DNA of 8,237 bases from Microbacteriaceae bacterium (GCA_022701925.1 JAKONM010000343.1:1-8237); one strand, 5' to 3'; shown: positions 1-6,928, counted from the first letter of the stretch. Program-made: numbers and translations. The notes: generated from the sequence alone by a model not told the origin.

Positions 1-2028
1 ATCCGTCTGGTGATCGTCCTCGTGGTCATGCCGGAGGTGGACTCCGCCTGGTTCGTGCCGTTCTTCCAGCACTTCTGGGCACATCCGTCGATCGATCCGT
101 GGCAGTCGTTCCTCGACGCCGGGGGCCGGTCTGACGCGTTCCCCTACGGCCCGCCGATGTTCCTGTACTTCGCGTCCTGGACGGGGATCACCGCGTGGCT
201 GCCGACCGGCTGGGCGTTTCAGCTGGGCATCGGGATCGGCCTGCTCGCCATCGACGCGGCCACCTGCCTGCTGCTCGCCCGCTTCGCGCGCCGTCCTCGG
301 GCCGCCGCGATCCTGTTCGCCCTGTCCCCGGTCGTCATCTATGCGACGTACGTCCACGGCCAGCTCGACCTCGTGCCGACCGCCCTCATGTTCGGCGGCG
401 CGCTCGCGCTCGGCAGGCGGCGGTGGCGGCTCGCCGGGGTGCTCGGCGGGGTCGCGATAGCCACGAAACTGTCCTCCGCGCTGGTACCGCCGATCATCCT
501 TATCTTCCTGCTCCGCAACGCGCGCTGGCGCCCGAACGCACGCACCTACATCCTCGGGCTACTGCCCGGTCTCGTCGTCGCTGTCCTCCCCGCGCTGCTC
601 CCCGGGTACCGGCAGATGGTGCTGGGGACGCCCACGCTGATGTCGGCGATCGCATACTCCGTGGACCTCGGGCCGGGGCTCGTGATCGTGGTGCTCCCGC
701 TGGTCTACGCCGGCATCCTCGGACTGCAGTACCGCTGGACTCGCAGCAACCCCGACCTGGTCCAGATGCTGATCGGCGTCGCGCTCACGGCCACCACGCT
801 GCTCGCTCCGGCGAGCCCCGGCTGGTACGTCTGGGCCGTCCCGTTCCTGGCGATGCTGGCGGTCGAGGGCGGCTACCGGCCCGTGCTCGTGACTTGGGCG
901 TTCTGGGCCGTCGCCACGGTGACGCTCAGCCTGCGCGCGTCGGGAGCGGCGCTCCGCAGCGCCAACGGTACCGACTCGGCGGGCTTCAACGACGTCGGCC
1001 CGTTCGTGAGCTCCGTCGGCAGCCTTGGGCCGGTGCTCGCGACGGCCACGGTGGCGCTCGGCACGGTGAGCCTCATCATGGTCTTCCGTGGCGCGCGGGC
1101 ACGTTGGGACGTCTACCGGCTGAGCGGGGCGCCTCTCTCCGTGGCGATCGCGGGCGACAGCGGCACAGGCAAGGACACGCTCTGCGTCTCGCTCGCGTCG
1201 GTGTTCGGCGAGGAGGCGACCGCGTTCCTGATGGGTGACGACTACCACCACTACGAGCGGGGTGCGCCGATGTGGAAGAACACCACGCACCTGCACCCCG
1301 CGGCCAACGATCTGAGCACGATGACGCAGGACGCGCTCAGCCTCATGCGCGGCAAGGGCGTCGTCGCCAAGCACTACGACCACACGCGGGGCCGCTTCAC
1401 CAAGCAGCGCCCCATCCGCCACCGCGAGCTCGTGGTCATCAACGGGCTGCATGCGCTCACCTCCGCCGAGGTGCGACGCGCGACCGACCTCACGGTGTTC
1501 ACCTCGATGGACGAGCGGCTGCGGCGGCAACTGAAGATCAATCGAGACGTCGGGGAGCGGCAGCAATCGCTCGAGACGGTCGTCGCGTCGATGGACCGCC
1601 GGATCGAGCACGCCGGCCGGTACATCGAGCCGCAGGCCGCGCTCGCCGACGTGGTCTTCCGGATCGAGCCCGCACAGCCGCTGCCGGACGTCGACGAGGT
1701 CCGGCAGGGGGCTGTCCCCCTGGTGCTGGTGGCGGACCTGCGCGACTTCTCGTTCGCCGAGCGCCTGCAGCGCGCGCTGATCTCGATCGCCGGCTGCGCC
1801 GCCACGATCGAGTACCTGGACACCCCAGGGGTCCTGCGGTTCACGATCCATCCGGAGCAGCTCGAGCGGGCCGACACCGAGGCCCTCGCGAACGCCCTGA
1901 TCGTCCGTGCCGGCGAGCTCTTCGTCGGCGAGGCCCGCTGGCTCGACAAGAGCCGCGGGATCATGCAGCTGATCGTCGTGCTGGCGATCCTCGAGCGCCG
2001 CCGCAACCGATGGGAGATCGCCCGATGA
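1..2028 (+). CDS. GT-C-like membrane glycosyltransferase fused to a phosphoribulokinase/uridine-kinase-like domain (5' partial)
   Basis: The frame is open to the first base (Ile-Arg-Leu precede a GTG at 10), and the visible protein begins inside a membrane helix, so the true start lies upstream. Residues are counted from the GTG at 10. Residues 1-360 form about ten hydrophobic segments with GT-C/GT87-like traits: an early acidic loop (PEVDSAWF), an aromatic-Pro loop (AFPYGPPMF, 43-51), HGQLD (116-120), ATKLS (151-155) and ASPGWYVWAVPF (268-279). Residues 376-560 form a cytosolic P-loop kinase domain. It has Walker A GDSGTGKDT (382-390), DDYHHYERG (410-418), HLHPAAND (427-434), KHYDHTRG (454-461) and VVINGLHAL (475-483), then an RDVGERQQSLE segment (512-522). 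These follow the order seen in phosphoribulokinases (PRK family). Residues 565-672 form a C-terminal region I do not recognise. The kinase substrate is unknown; no Calvin-cycle genes are visible. The stop overlaps the next gene as ATGA. The domain calls are firm as families, not as activities. Confidence 0.85.
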   Translation: MRLVIVLVVMPEVDSAWFVPFFQHFWAHPSIDPWQSFLDAGGRSDAFPYGPPMFLYFASWTGITAWLPTGWAFQLGIGIGLLAIDAATCLLLARFARRPRAAAILFALSPVVIYATYVHGQLDLVPTALMFGGALALGRRRWRLAGVLGGVAIATKLSSALVPPIILIFLLRNARWRPNARTYILGLLPGLVVAVLPALLPGYRQMVLGTPTLMSAIAYSVDLGPGLVIVVLPLVYAGILGLQYRWTRSNPDLVQMLIGVALTATTLLAPASPGWYVWAVPFLAMLAVEGGYRPVLVTWAFWAVATVTLSLRASGAALRSANGTDSAGFNDVGPFVSSVGSLGPVLATATVALGTVSLIMVFRGARARWDVYRLSGAPLSVAIAGDSGTGKDTLCVSLASVFGEEATAFLMGDDYHHYERGAPMWKNTTHLHPAANDLSTMTQDALSLMRGKGVVAKHYDHTRGRFTKQRPIRHRELVVINGLHALTSAEVRRATDLTVFTSMDERLRRQLKINRDVGERQQSLETVVASMDRRIEHAGRYIEPQAALADVVFRIEPAQPLPDVDEVRQGAVPLVLVADLRDFSFAERLQRALISIAGCAATIEYLDTPGVLRFTIHPEQLERADTEALANALIVRAGELFVGEARWLDKSRGIMQLIVVLAILERRRNRWEIAR

Positions 2029-2747
2029 CCACCGCCCCGACCCTGGTCGTCTTCGACCTCGACGACACCCTCTACGAGTACGCCCCCTGCGATGAGGCGG
2101 GCCGGAACGCTCTCGTGCGCTACGCAACCACCGAGCTCGGCATCCGCGACACGGGCATCCGCGAGCGGTTCGCGGAGGCGAGGAGCCGGGTAAAGGCCCG
2201 GCTCGGCAACGTCGCGTCGAGCCACAGCCGGCTGCTCTACTGCCACGAGTTCCTCGAGCTGATGGGGCTGCGCAGCGACCCGCTCGTCGCGCTGTCGATG
2301 GAGCAGGAGTACTGGCGCACCTACCTGCTGACCGCCCACCTCCGACCGGGTGCCCTCGACCTGCTGCAGACGCTGCGCTACAACAACGTCGCCACGGCGA
2401 TCGTGACGGACCTGACCGCCCAGATCCAGTTTCGCAAGCTGACCTACCTCGACCTGTCGAAGCACATCGACCACGTCGTGTGCTCGGAGGAGACGCCGGA
2501 GGAGAAGTCGAGCCTCGACCCCTTCAAGCTGCTGTTCGAGCGCGTCGCCGCGCCCGCTCGCAGATCGGTCTGGTTCATCGGCGACCGCGACATCGATGCC
2601 CCGGTGAGCGCGCTCGTCGAGCTCGGACTGATCGAGGAGGGACGCGGCTTCGTCCGGGAGGACAGCGAGAACGAGCACCACGCCGGCTGGACCGAGTTCG
2701 CCGACATCGAGCGTGCGGCGGACAAGGTCCTCGAGGCAGCGGCGTGA
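2025..2747 (+). CDS. HAD-superfamily hydrolase (probable small-molecule phosphatase)
   Basis: A 240-residue cytosolic protein of typical size for a HAD phosphatase with a small helical cap. Motif I is FDLDDT at residues 10-15, giving the nucleophile Asp11 and acid/base Asp13. Motif II is the Thr in IVTD (Thr128). Motif III is probably Lys161, in EEKSSLDPF, which resembles the usual KPDPxxF stretch. Motif IV is GDRDID at 186-191. Helical residues 20-110 between motifs I and II form the C1 cap. All catalytic positions look intact. The ATG at 2025 overlaps the preceding stop by 4 bases and has GGGAG at 2012-2016, 8 bases upstream, so translation is probably coupled to the kinase fusion. Context suggests it dephosphorylates an intermediate made by, or competing with, the fused kinase. 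A phosphomutase or another HAD activity cannot be excluded, and the substrate is not readable. Confidence 0.88.
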   Translation: MTTAPTLVVFDLDDTLYEYAPCDEAGRNALVRYATTELGIRDTGIRERFAEARSRVKARLGNVASSHSRLLYCHEFLELMGLRSDPLVALSMEQEYWRTYLLTAHLRPGALDLLQTLRYNNVATAIVTDLTAQIQFRKLTYLDLSKHIDHVVCSEETPEEKSSLDPFKLLFERVAAPARRSVWFIGDRDIDAPVSALVELGLIEEGRGFVREDSENEHHAGWTEFADIERAADKVLEAAA

Positions 2748-4627
2748 CGAAGGTCCTCAGCGGCGCGCGGGAGGTGACTCAGGCCGCGGTCGCCCGGCTG
2801 ACGCCGCACCGAGACCGCGTCGACGCCCGCAGTCGAGTCGCTCGGGTCGAGCACGCCCTGCGACGAGGTCGGGACCGCCTGGTCGGCGCGCGCTCGGCGC
2901 CGATGCCGACAGGTCGATCGGCCGTCGCCCACCTCCTCTTCGCGGCGACGCCGCTCCTCTACGTCGCGCAGCAGCTGCTCACCCGCCCGCGCTCGATCCT
3001 CGGCGGCGAGATGTACGCCGAGATGTCCAGCAACTACTACGCGACCACCCAGACGATGGGCGCCCGGCTACAGCTGCTCGCCGTCGACGCCGGCTACATC
3101 CCTCTGCCGCAGCGCATCATCGGCCTCGCCGGCTGGGCGCTCGGCCTCCCGCCTGGGGCGATCCCGTACTACTACACCGGTACGGCGCTGGTGCTCACGG
3201 CGGTGCTGATCGGCTCGATCTGCCTGCCCGCATTCAGGCCTCTGATCGGCAACGACGTGCTGCGCTTCGCGCTCAGCGCCGCGATCCTGCTCGTGCTCGA
3301 CTTCGAGACGCGCGGCTACATCAACTTCACCTACGTGGTCGTGGTGCCCGCGGTGTTCATCGGCGCGCTCGCGCTCGTCGGTCGCGAGGTGCCCAGGTCG
3401 GCCTGGATCCTGCCGATCCTGCTGATCTCGAAGCCCGCGGTGCTGACCGCGTTGCCCATCATCGTGGTCGCCGCCCTGGTGTCCGGTCGTCGCTTCCGGG
3501 CGATCGCGGCGGTCTCGGTGCTCGCCGCCGCGGTGCAGATCGTCCGGCTCGCCATCAGCTCCACGCTGCCCGACAGCCTTCTGCAGCAGGCGCCGAGCGC
3601 GCCGCTGCCCGAGAAGGTCGTCACGGCGGCGAAGTACACCCTGGGGTTCATCGGCCGCTTCGTCCTCGCACCGAACGGCGGGCAGCCGTCCGCCGCGAGC
3701 ACGGCGGCCGGCGCGCTCGTGCTGATCGCGTTCGTCGTCGTCGCCCTCCTCGGTCGGTCGAGGGCGAGCGCCGTGATCGTCGCCGGACTCAGCCTCGTCG
3801 CGGCGGACATGCTGCTCAACTCTGTGGTCTACGCCAACTGGTTCACCAGCGACCTCGCCATGACCTCGATGGTCGTGTTCGACCGTCGGGTCGTCGTGGC
3901 GATGATCGGGGTCCTGATCGCCGCAGCAGGCGTGGCCGCCGTCGTGACCGAGTCGCCCCTGTCCAGGTCGGCGCTCGGCCGCGCCACCCGCTTCGCCAGG
4001 ACGCGTCTGCGTCTCGCGGTCGGGCCCGTGCTCCGCGTGGCGGCGATCGTCGTCTTCGTCGGCTGGTTGGGCGCCTCGGGCTGGATCCGTTACTCCGCGG
4101 GGGTCAACAGCCAGAACGTCGCCCCCTCGACGGACGTGTCGAAGTGGCAGACGATGGCGCCCGCCCTTGCAAGCGGTCAGCCGGTCGTATGCATCCCGAC
4201 CGCGCCGTTCGGCTGGGCCGCCTACGGACGGGGCTGCGAGTCGCTCGGAGTCGGGGTCCCCGCCAGCCTGGAGTTCCGCCCGATCCTGCGTCAGTCGAGC
4301 GGGGCCTACGCGGTGACCCTGCGGGCGCCGGACGGGGTCCGCGATCGCACGCTCTCCGCGATCTCGATGATCGTGCAGCCGACGCAGGCGGAGCAGGTGG
4401 TGCGCGCGACCGTCACCGTGACGAGCTCGTCTGGCACCAGGACGGTGCTCGGGTCGACCGAGACCCTGCCGCTGACGGGTGGCGCGATGCTCTTCGAGAA
4501 CATGCCAGCGGACCTGATCGAGCAGCCGCGGATCATCTCCATCGTGTTCGACGGACCGGTGCGCGTCGGCTGGGTGCCGGACGGCAGCGGAGGGACGGCC
4601 ATCGCGATGCACTGGATGGGGCGGTGA
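2744..4627 (+). CDS. Polytopic membrane protein, GT-C-glycosyltransferase-like, with extracytoplasmic C-terminal domain
   Basis: A 627-residue protein. The GTG start at 2744 overlaps the HAD stop (GTGA), with GAGG at 2733-2736, 7 bases upstream. Residues 1-58 are basic and probably cytosolic. About ten hydrophobic segments follow, roughly 60-80, 122-162, 172-187, 194-213, 219-247, 253-270, 320-338, 341-359, 384-402 and 425-447. The first external loop carries Glu and Asp residues (GGEMYAEMSSNYY, 87-99; DAGYIPLPQRII, 115-126), the position where GT-C enzymes keep catalytic acids. The pattern resembles uncharacterised GT-C-like proteins of polysaccharide clusters. Residues 450-627 form a soluble, beta-rich region after the last helix, with a possible Cys483-Cys498 disulfide. 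A probable role is transfer of a sugar from a lipid carrier to a surface glycan, or another step in glycan export. The family is not identified with certainty, so no gene name is given. Confidence 0.8.
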   Translation: MTKVLSGAREVTQAAVARLTPHRDRVDARSRVARVEHALRRGRDRLVGARSAPMPTGRSAVAHLLFAATPLLYVAQQLLTRPRSILGGEMYAEMSSNYYATTQTMGARLQLLAVDAGYIPLPQRIIGLAGWALGLPPGAIPYYYTGTALVLTAVLIGSICLPAFRPLIGNDVLRFALSAAILLVLDFETRGYINFTYVVVVPAVFIGALALVGREVPRSAWILPILLISKPAVLTALPIIVVAALVSGRRFRAIAAVSVLAAAVQIVRLAISSTLPDSLLQQAPSAPLPEKVVTAAKYTLGFIGRFVLAPNGGQPSAASTAAGALVLIAFVVVALLGRSRASAVIVAGLSLVAADMLLNSVVYANWFTSDLAMTSMVVFDRRVVVAMIGVLIAAAGVAAVVTESPLSRSALGRATRFARTRLRLAVGPVLRVAAIVVFVGWLGASGWIRYSAGVNSQNVAPSTDVSKWQTMAPALASGQPVVCIPTAPFGWAAYGRGCESLGVGVPASLEFRPILRQSSGAYAVTLRAPDGVRDRTLSAISMIVQPTQAEQVVRATVTVTSSSGTRTVLGSTETLPLTGGAMLFENMPADLIEQPRIISIVFDGPVRVGWVPDGSGGTAIAMHWMGR

Positions 4628-4684
4628 GTCCACCGCCCAGACCTCCCCGTGATCACCCAGCCGAGCGCGGGACGACCCGGTCCG

Positions 4685-4696
4685 CTCGGATCCGAG
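4685..4696. repeat. 12-bp perfect palindrome upstream of acyltransferase
   Basis: CTCGGATCCGAG reads identically on both strands and does not extend beyond 12 bases. It lies in the gap between the membrane protein and the acyltransferase gene, just before an AGGAGG sequence. It could be a small operator half-site pair, but in such GC-rich DNA a chance palindrome is also likely. Confidence 0.3.
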
Positions 4697-4731
4697 GAGG
4701 CGGCGCACCGCGTGGCCGTTCCGGCCTGCTC

Positions 4732-4768
4732 GCGCGCAGCCGCAGCCCATCGCTGCGGCGCCGCGCGC
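4732..4768 (+). terminator. Strong GC-rich hairpin (possible terminator or attenuator)
   Basis: The inner stem pairs GCCGCAG (4739-4745) with CTGCGGC (4753-4759) around the 7-base loop CCCATCG. An outer GCGCGC/GCGCGC stem (4732-4737 with 4763-4768) is separated from it by a small asymmetric bulge (one base on the left, three on the right). No T-tract follows, but actinobacterial terminators often lack one. It sits about 105 bases after the stop of the upstream membrane-protein gene and 77 bases before the preferred acyltransferase start. It could therefore end the three-gene operon or attenuate read-through. It ends only 4 bases before the ATG at 4773, which argues against that ATG being the start. 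Confidence 0.45.
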
Positions 4769-4805
4769 CTCCATGCGTCCGCCGAAGGCCCCGCTTAGGT
4801 TCGAG

Positions 4806-4815
4806 CCGATATCGG
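4806..4815. repeat. 10-bp perfect palindrome before acyltransferase start
   Basis: CCGATATCGG lies 29 bases upstream of the ATG at 4845. Its AT-rich centre stands out locally and makes it a candidate regulator-binding site. I could not recognise convincing -35 and -10 elements around it, so the regulatory reading is only a suggestion. Confidence 0.25.
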
Positions 4816-4844
4816 TCATCGAGCGTCCGCCCGCCCGAGTACCG

Positions 4845-6833
4845 ATGTCCGCGCCAGCGCACCCGGCGCCGCCGGTCCGTCGCACCGACATCCAGGCACT
4901 TCGCGCGCTCGCCGTCCGCGCGGTGGTCGTGGAGCACTTCTGGCCGGAGCGCCTCACGGGCGGCTACCTCGGCGTCGACGTCTTCTTCGTGATCTCCGGC
5001 TTCCTCATCACGGGTCATCTCATTCGGGAGCTTGCGGGTACCGGGCGCATCGGCCTCAGCAGGTTATGGATGCGCCGAGTCCGCCGCCTGCTGCCCGCCG
5101 CGCTCACCGTCGTCGCGGCGACCGCGGTGCTGGGCGGGTTCGTGCTGCCCAAGACGCAATGGCTGCAGTTCGCGCAGCACATGGTCACATCGACGTTCTA
5201 CGTCCAGAACTGGGCTCTCGCGGCCGAGTCGTCCGACTACTTCGCCCGGTCGGTCGACACCTCGCCGCTCACGCATCTGTGGTCGCTGTCGGTGGAGGAG
5301 CAGTTCTACCTCGTCTGGCCACTCGTCCTGATCGCTGCCGCGGCGCTCCTCCGCCGTCGCCTCGTCGTGCGCCGCGCCGTCGCCGTCGCCGTCGCCGGGA
5401 TCGGTGCTATCTCGATCTCTTTCGCGGTCGCGCTCGCACCGACGCTGGCGTCCGCGTACTACTCCACCCCGCTACGCGCATGGGAGTTCGCGGTCGGAGC
5501 GCTGTGCGCGGTGCTTCCCGTCGAGTGGATCCCTCGTCGGTACTCCGCCTTGGTCGCAGCAGGTGCAGGGGCTGTGCTGGTCGCGTGCATGGGCCTCTAT
5601 ACGCCCGCGCAGGGAGGACCGGGGGCCGCCGCGATCCTCCCGGTGCTCGCGGCGGGCACCGTGATCCTCTTCGGATCGGCATCGGCGGGCAAGGCCGACC
5701 GGGTGCTCGGTGCGGCGCCCGTGCGGTGGCTGGGCGCCAGCAGCTACTCCGTGTACCTGTGGCACTGGCCGCTCCTCGTGGCCGCGACGGCACTCGGGGG
5801 CGGAACGATCCCCTTCCTGACGAAGCTGCTGCTGCTCGTGCTCACGGGAATGCTCGCCTACCTCACCCGGATCCACATCGAGCAGCGCTTCATGGGGGCT
5901 CCGCACGCGGAGGGCGCCCCCGCGCCCAGGGACGGTCGCCGCGCGAGCGCGTTCGTCGTGTCGAGCGCCGTCGTCGTCTGCCTCCTTGCGGCTGCGGGAG
6001 CGGGCTACGTCTCCCACGCGGCGTCCGCGGCTCCGTCGGTCGACCCGGGCTGCGCGGGCGCCGCCGTGCTCGTGAACGCTGCGTCGTGCCGTCCCGCTCA
6101 CGCGAGGCCGGCCGATGAGGCCGTGCTCAGCGCGCCTTCCCGCATGCACGTGTCCGGGGAGCGCTCCGGGATCTACTGCATCGAGGACCGCGACGCGGCC
6201 GCCCTCCGGACCTGCTCGTTCGGAGCGCGCGCCGGGACCTCGACGACCCGCGTGGCGCTCGTGGGCGATTCGCACGCGGGTCAGTGGGTCGACCCGCTCG
6301 CCCAGATCGCCGACGCACGCGGCTGGCACGTCGACCTGTACCTCAAGTCGTCCTGCCCGATCGTGGCCCCGGCGCAGCCCCTGGTCTCCGTCGAGTTCCC
6401 TGATGCGAGCGCATCCTGCTCTGCGTGGCGATCCGCGGTGGCGTCCTCCGTCGAGGCCGGCGGCTACGATGCCGTCCTGACCTCGGCATACTCGAGCTCG
6501 TATGCGGGACCGGACGGTTCCGCGCTCCCCCTTTCGGCATTCACCTCACTCTGGCGGACCTGGACCGACGCCGGGGCCGAAGTGGCGGTGCTGGCAGATA
6601 CGCCGCGGTTCGGTCTGGGCTTGGTCCCGGACTGCATCCTCGCGACGCCGGGTGACGTCCCGTGCACGACTCCGGCGGGCACGGCGTTGCGGCCCGATCC
6701 GCTCGAGCTAACCGCGACGCTCGACGCCGGCCCGCGCTCACCTGGGTTGATCTCAACGGGGTGCGATGCGACTCGGCCGCCTGCCACACCGTGCTGGGTG
6801 GACTGGTCACGGTCGGCGATCGCGACCACATGA
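4845..6833 (+). CDS. OafA-type acyltransferase-3 membrane protein with SGNH domain (C-terminus frameshifted)
   Basis: This protein should transfer an acyl group, usually acetyl, onto an exported glycan. From the ATG at 4845, residues 14-350 form the ten-helix acyltransferase-3 domain: RTDIQALRALAV (13-24), VEHFWP (29-34), GGYLGVDVFFVISGFLIT (39-56), HLWSLSVEEQFYLVWPL (144-160) and YSVYLWHWPL (301-310). An eleventh helix (368-390) leads to a periplasm-facing SGNH domain with the block I motif GDSH at 474-477. As read, the frame runs past residue 630 into an unrelated tail and stops at 6833. The expected ending lies in the -1 frame to 6895. An ATG at 4773 is in frame, but it sits directly after a hairpin and adds 24 non-family residues, so 4845 is preferred; neither start has a strong ribosome site. 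With the frame restored the protein would have about 683 residues, normal for this family. Confidence 0.85.
   Translation: MSAPAHPAPPVRRTDIQALRALAVRAVVVEHFWPERLTGGYLGVDVFFVISGFLITGHLIRELAGTGRIGLSRLWMRRVRRLLPAALTVVAATAVLGGFVLPKTQWLQFAQHMVTSTFYVQNWALAAESSDYFARSVDTSPLTHLWSLSVEEQFYLVWPLVLIAAAALLRRRLVVRRAVAVAVAGIGAISISFAVALAPTLASAYYSTPLRAWEFAVGALCAVLPVEWIPRRYSALVAAGAGAVLVACMGLYTPAQGGPGAAAILPVLAAGTVILFGSASAGKADRVLGAAPVRWLGASSYSVYLWHWPLLVAATALGGGTIPFLTKLLLLVLTGMLAYLTRIHIEQRFMGAPHAEGAPAPRDGRRASAFVVSSAVVVCLLAAAGAGYVSHAASAAPSVDPGCAGAAVLVNAASCRPAHARPADEAVLSAPSRMHVSGERSGIYCIEDRDAAALRTCSFGARAGTSTTRVALVGDSHAGQWVDPLAQIADARGWHVDLYLKSSCPIVAPAQPLVSVEFPDASASCSAWRSAVASSVEAGGYDAVLTSAYSSSYAGPDGSALPLSAFTSLWRTWTDAGAEVAVLADTPRFGLGLVPDCILATPGDVPCTTPAGTALRPDPLELTATLDAGPRSPGLISTGCDATRPPATPCWVDWSRSAIATT
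5379..5396 (+). repeat. Three tandem GTCGCC hexamers inside the acyltransferase gene
   Basis: GTCGCC occurs three times in a row and encodes alternating Val-Ala in a membrane helix. Six-base units keep the frame, so copy-number change would alter only helix length. It is probably a by-product of GC-rich Val/Ala coding. Confidence 0.4.
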
Positions 6834-6895
6834 CGACGGACTTCGCTCGAACGCTCACCCCGCTGCTGAGCGAGCGGCTCGCGCACCTCGGCTGA
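6734..6895 (+). pseudogene. Out-of-frame C-terminal end of the SGNH domain of the upstream acyltransferase
   Basis: The -1 frame relative to the acyltransferase ORF reads ALTWVDLNGVRCD, then a second Cys (SAACH), then GDRDHMTTDFA and a helical end stopping at 6895. This is what the end of an OafA-linked SGNH domain should look like. It includes the catalytic Asp-x-x-His, with Asp at 6818-6820 and His at 6827-6829. Adding one C to the CCC run at 6731-6733 joins the two frames as Asp-Ala-Gly-Pro-Ala-Leu-Thr-Trp with no other change. It has no start of its own. It is therefore the displaced end of the upstream gene, by true mutation or by a sequencing indel. Confidence 0.8.
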
Positions 6896-6910
6896 CGACG
6901 GTCGAGAGTT

Positions 6911-6928
6911 CTGGAGGGTCCGCTCCAG
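6911..6928. terminator. Short hairpin between convergent acyltransferase genes
   Basis: CTGGAG (6911-6916) pairs perfectly with CTCCAG (6923-6928) around the 6-base loop GGTCCG. It lies in the 77-base gap between the repaired forward acyltransferase end (6895) and the reverse acyltransferase stop (6973), where a shared bidirectional terminator would be expected. CGGCCG at 6936-6941 and 6959-6964 can form a second, looser stem. There is no T-tract on either strand, so the call rests on position and pairing only. Confidence 0.4.

Noticed and set aside
1135..1690. Phosphoribulokinase of the Calvin cycle
   Set aside because: The domain resembles the family, but it is fused to a glycosyltransferase body in a glycan locus. 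There is no RuBisCO or other cycle gene in view, so the specific activity is not supported.
559..2127. Long open frame of 522 codons on the reverse strand
   Set aside because: It is antisense to the kinase fusion, is dominated by Arg, His, Asp and Gly, and has no recognisable motif. It is typical of the shadow frame of a high-GC gene.
4773..4844. Upstream ATG at 4773 as the acyltransferase start
   Set aside because: It follows the hairpin by 4 bases, has no Shine-Dalgarno sequence, and adds 24 residues that do not look like the family N-terminus. It remains possible but is less likely than 4845.
3068..4957. Long open frame of 629 codons on the reverse strand
   Set aside because: It lies antisense to the membrane protein, which has clear helices. 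Its own translation is low-complexity Arg/Asp/Gly-rich with no hydrophobic or catalytic pattern.
6723..6740. Programmed -1 ribosomal frameshift to join the two SGNH frames
   Set aside because: No X-XXY-YYZ slippery heptamer and no convincing downstream pseudoknot are visible. A one-base loss in the CCC run explains the junction more simply.
6662..6895. Independent small gene of 77 codons
   Set aside because: Its useful part matches only the expected SGNH C-terminus of the upstream gene, so it is the frameshifted tail rather than a separate gene.
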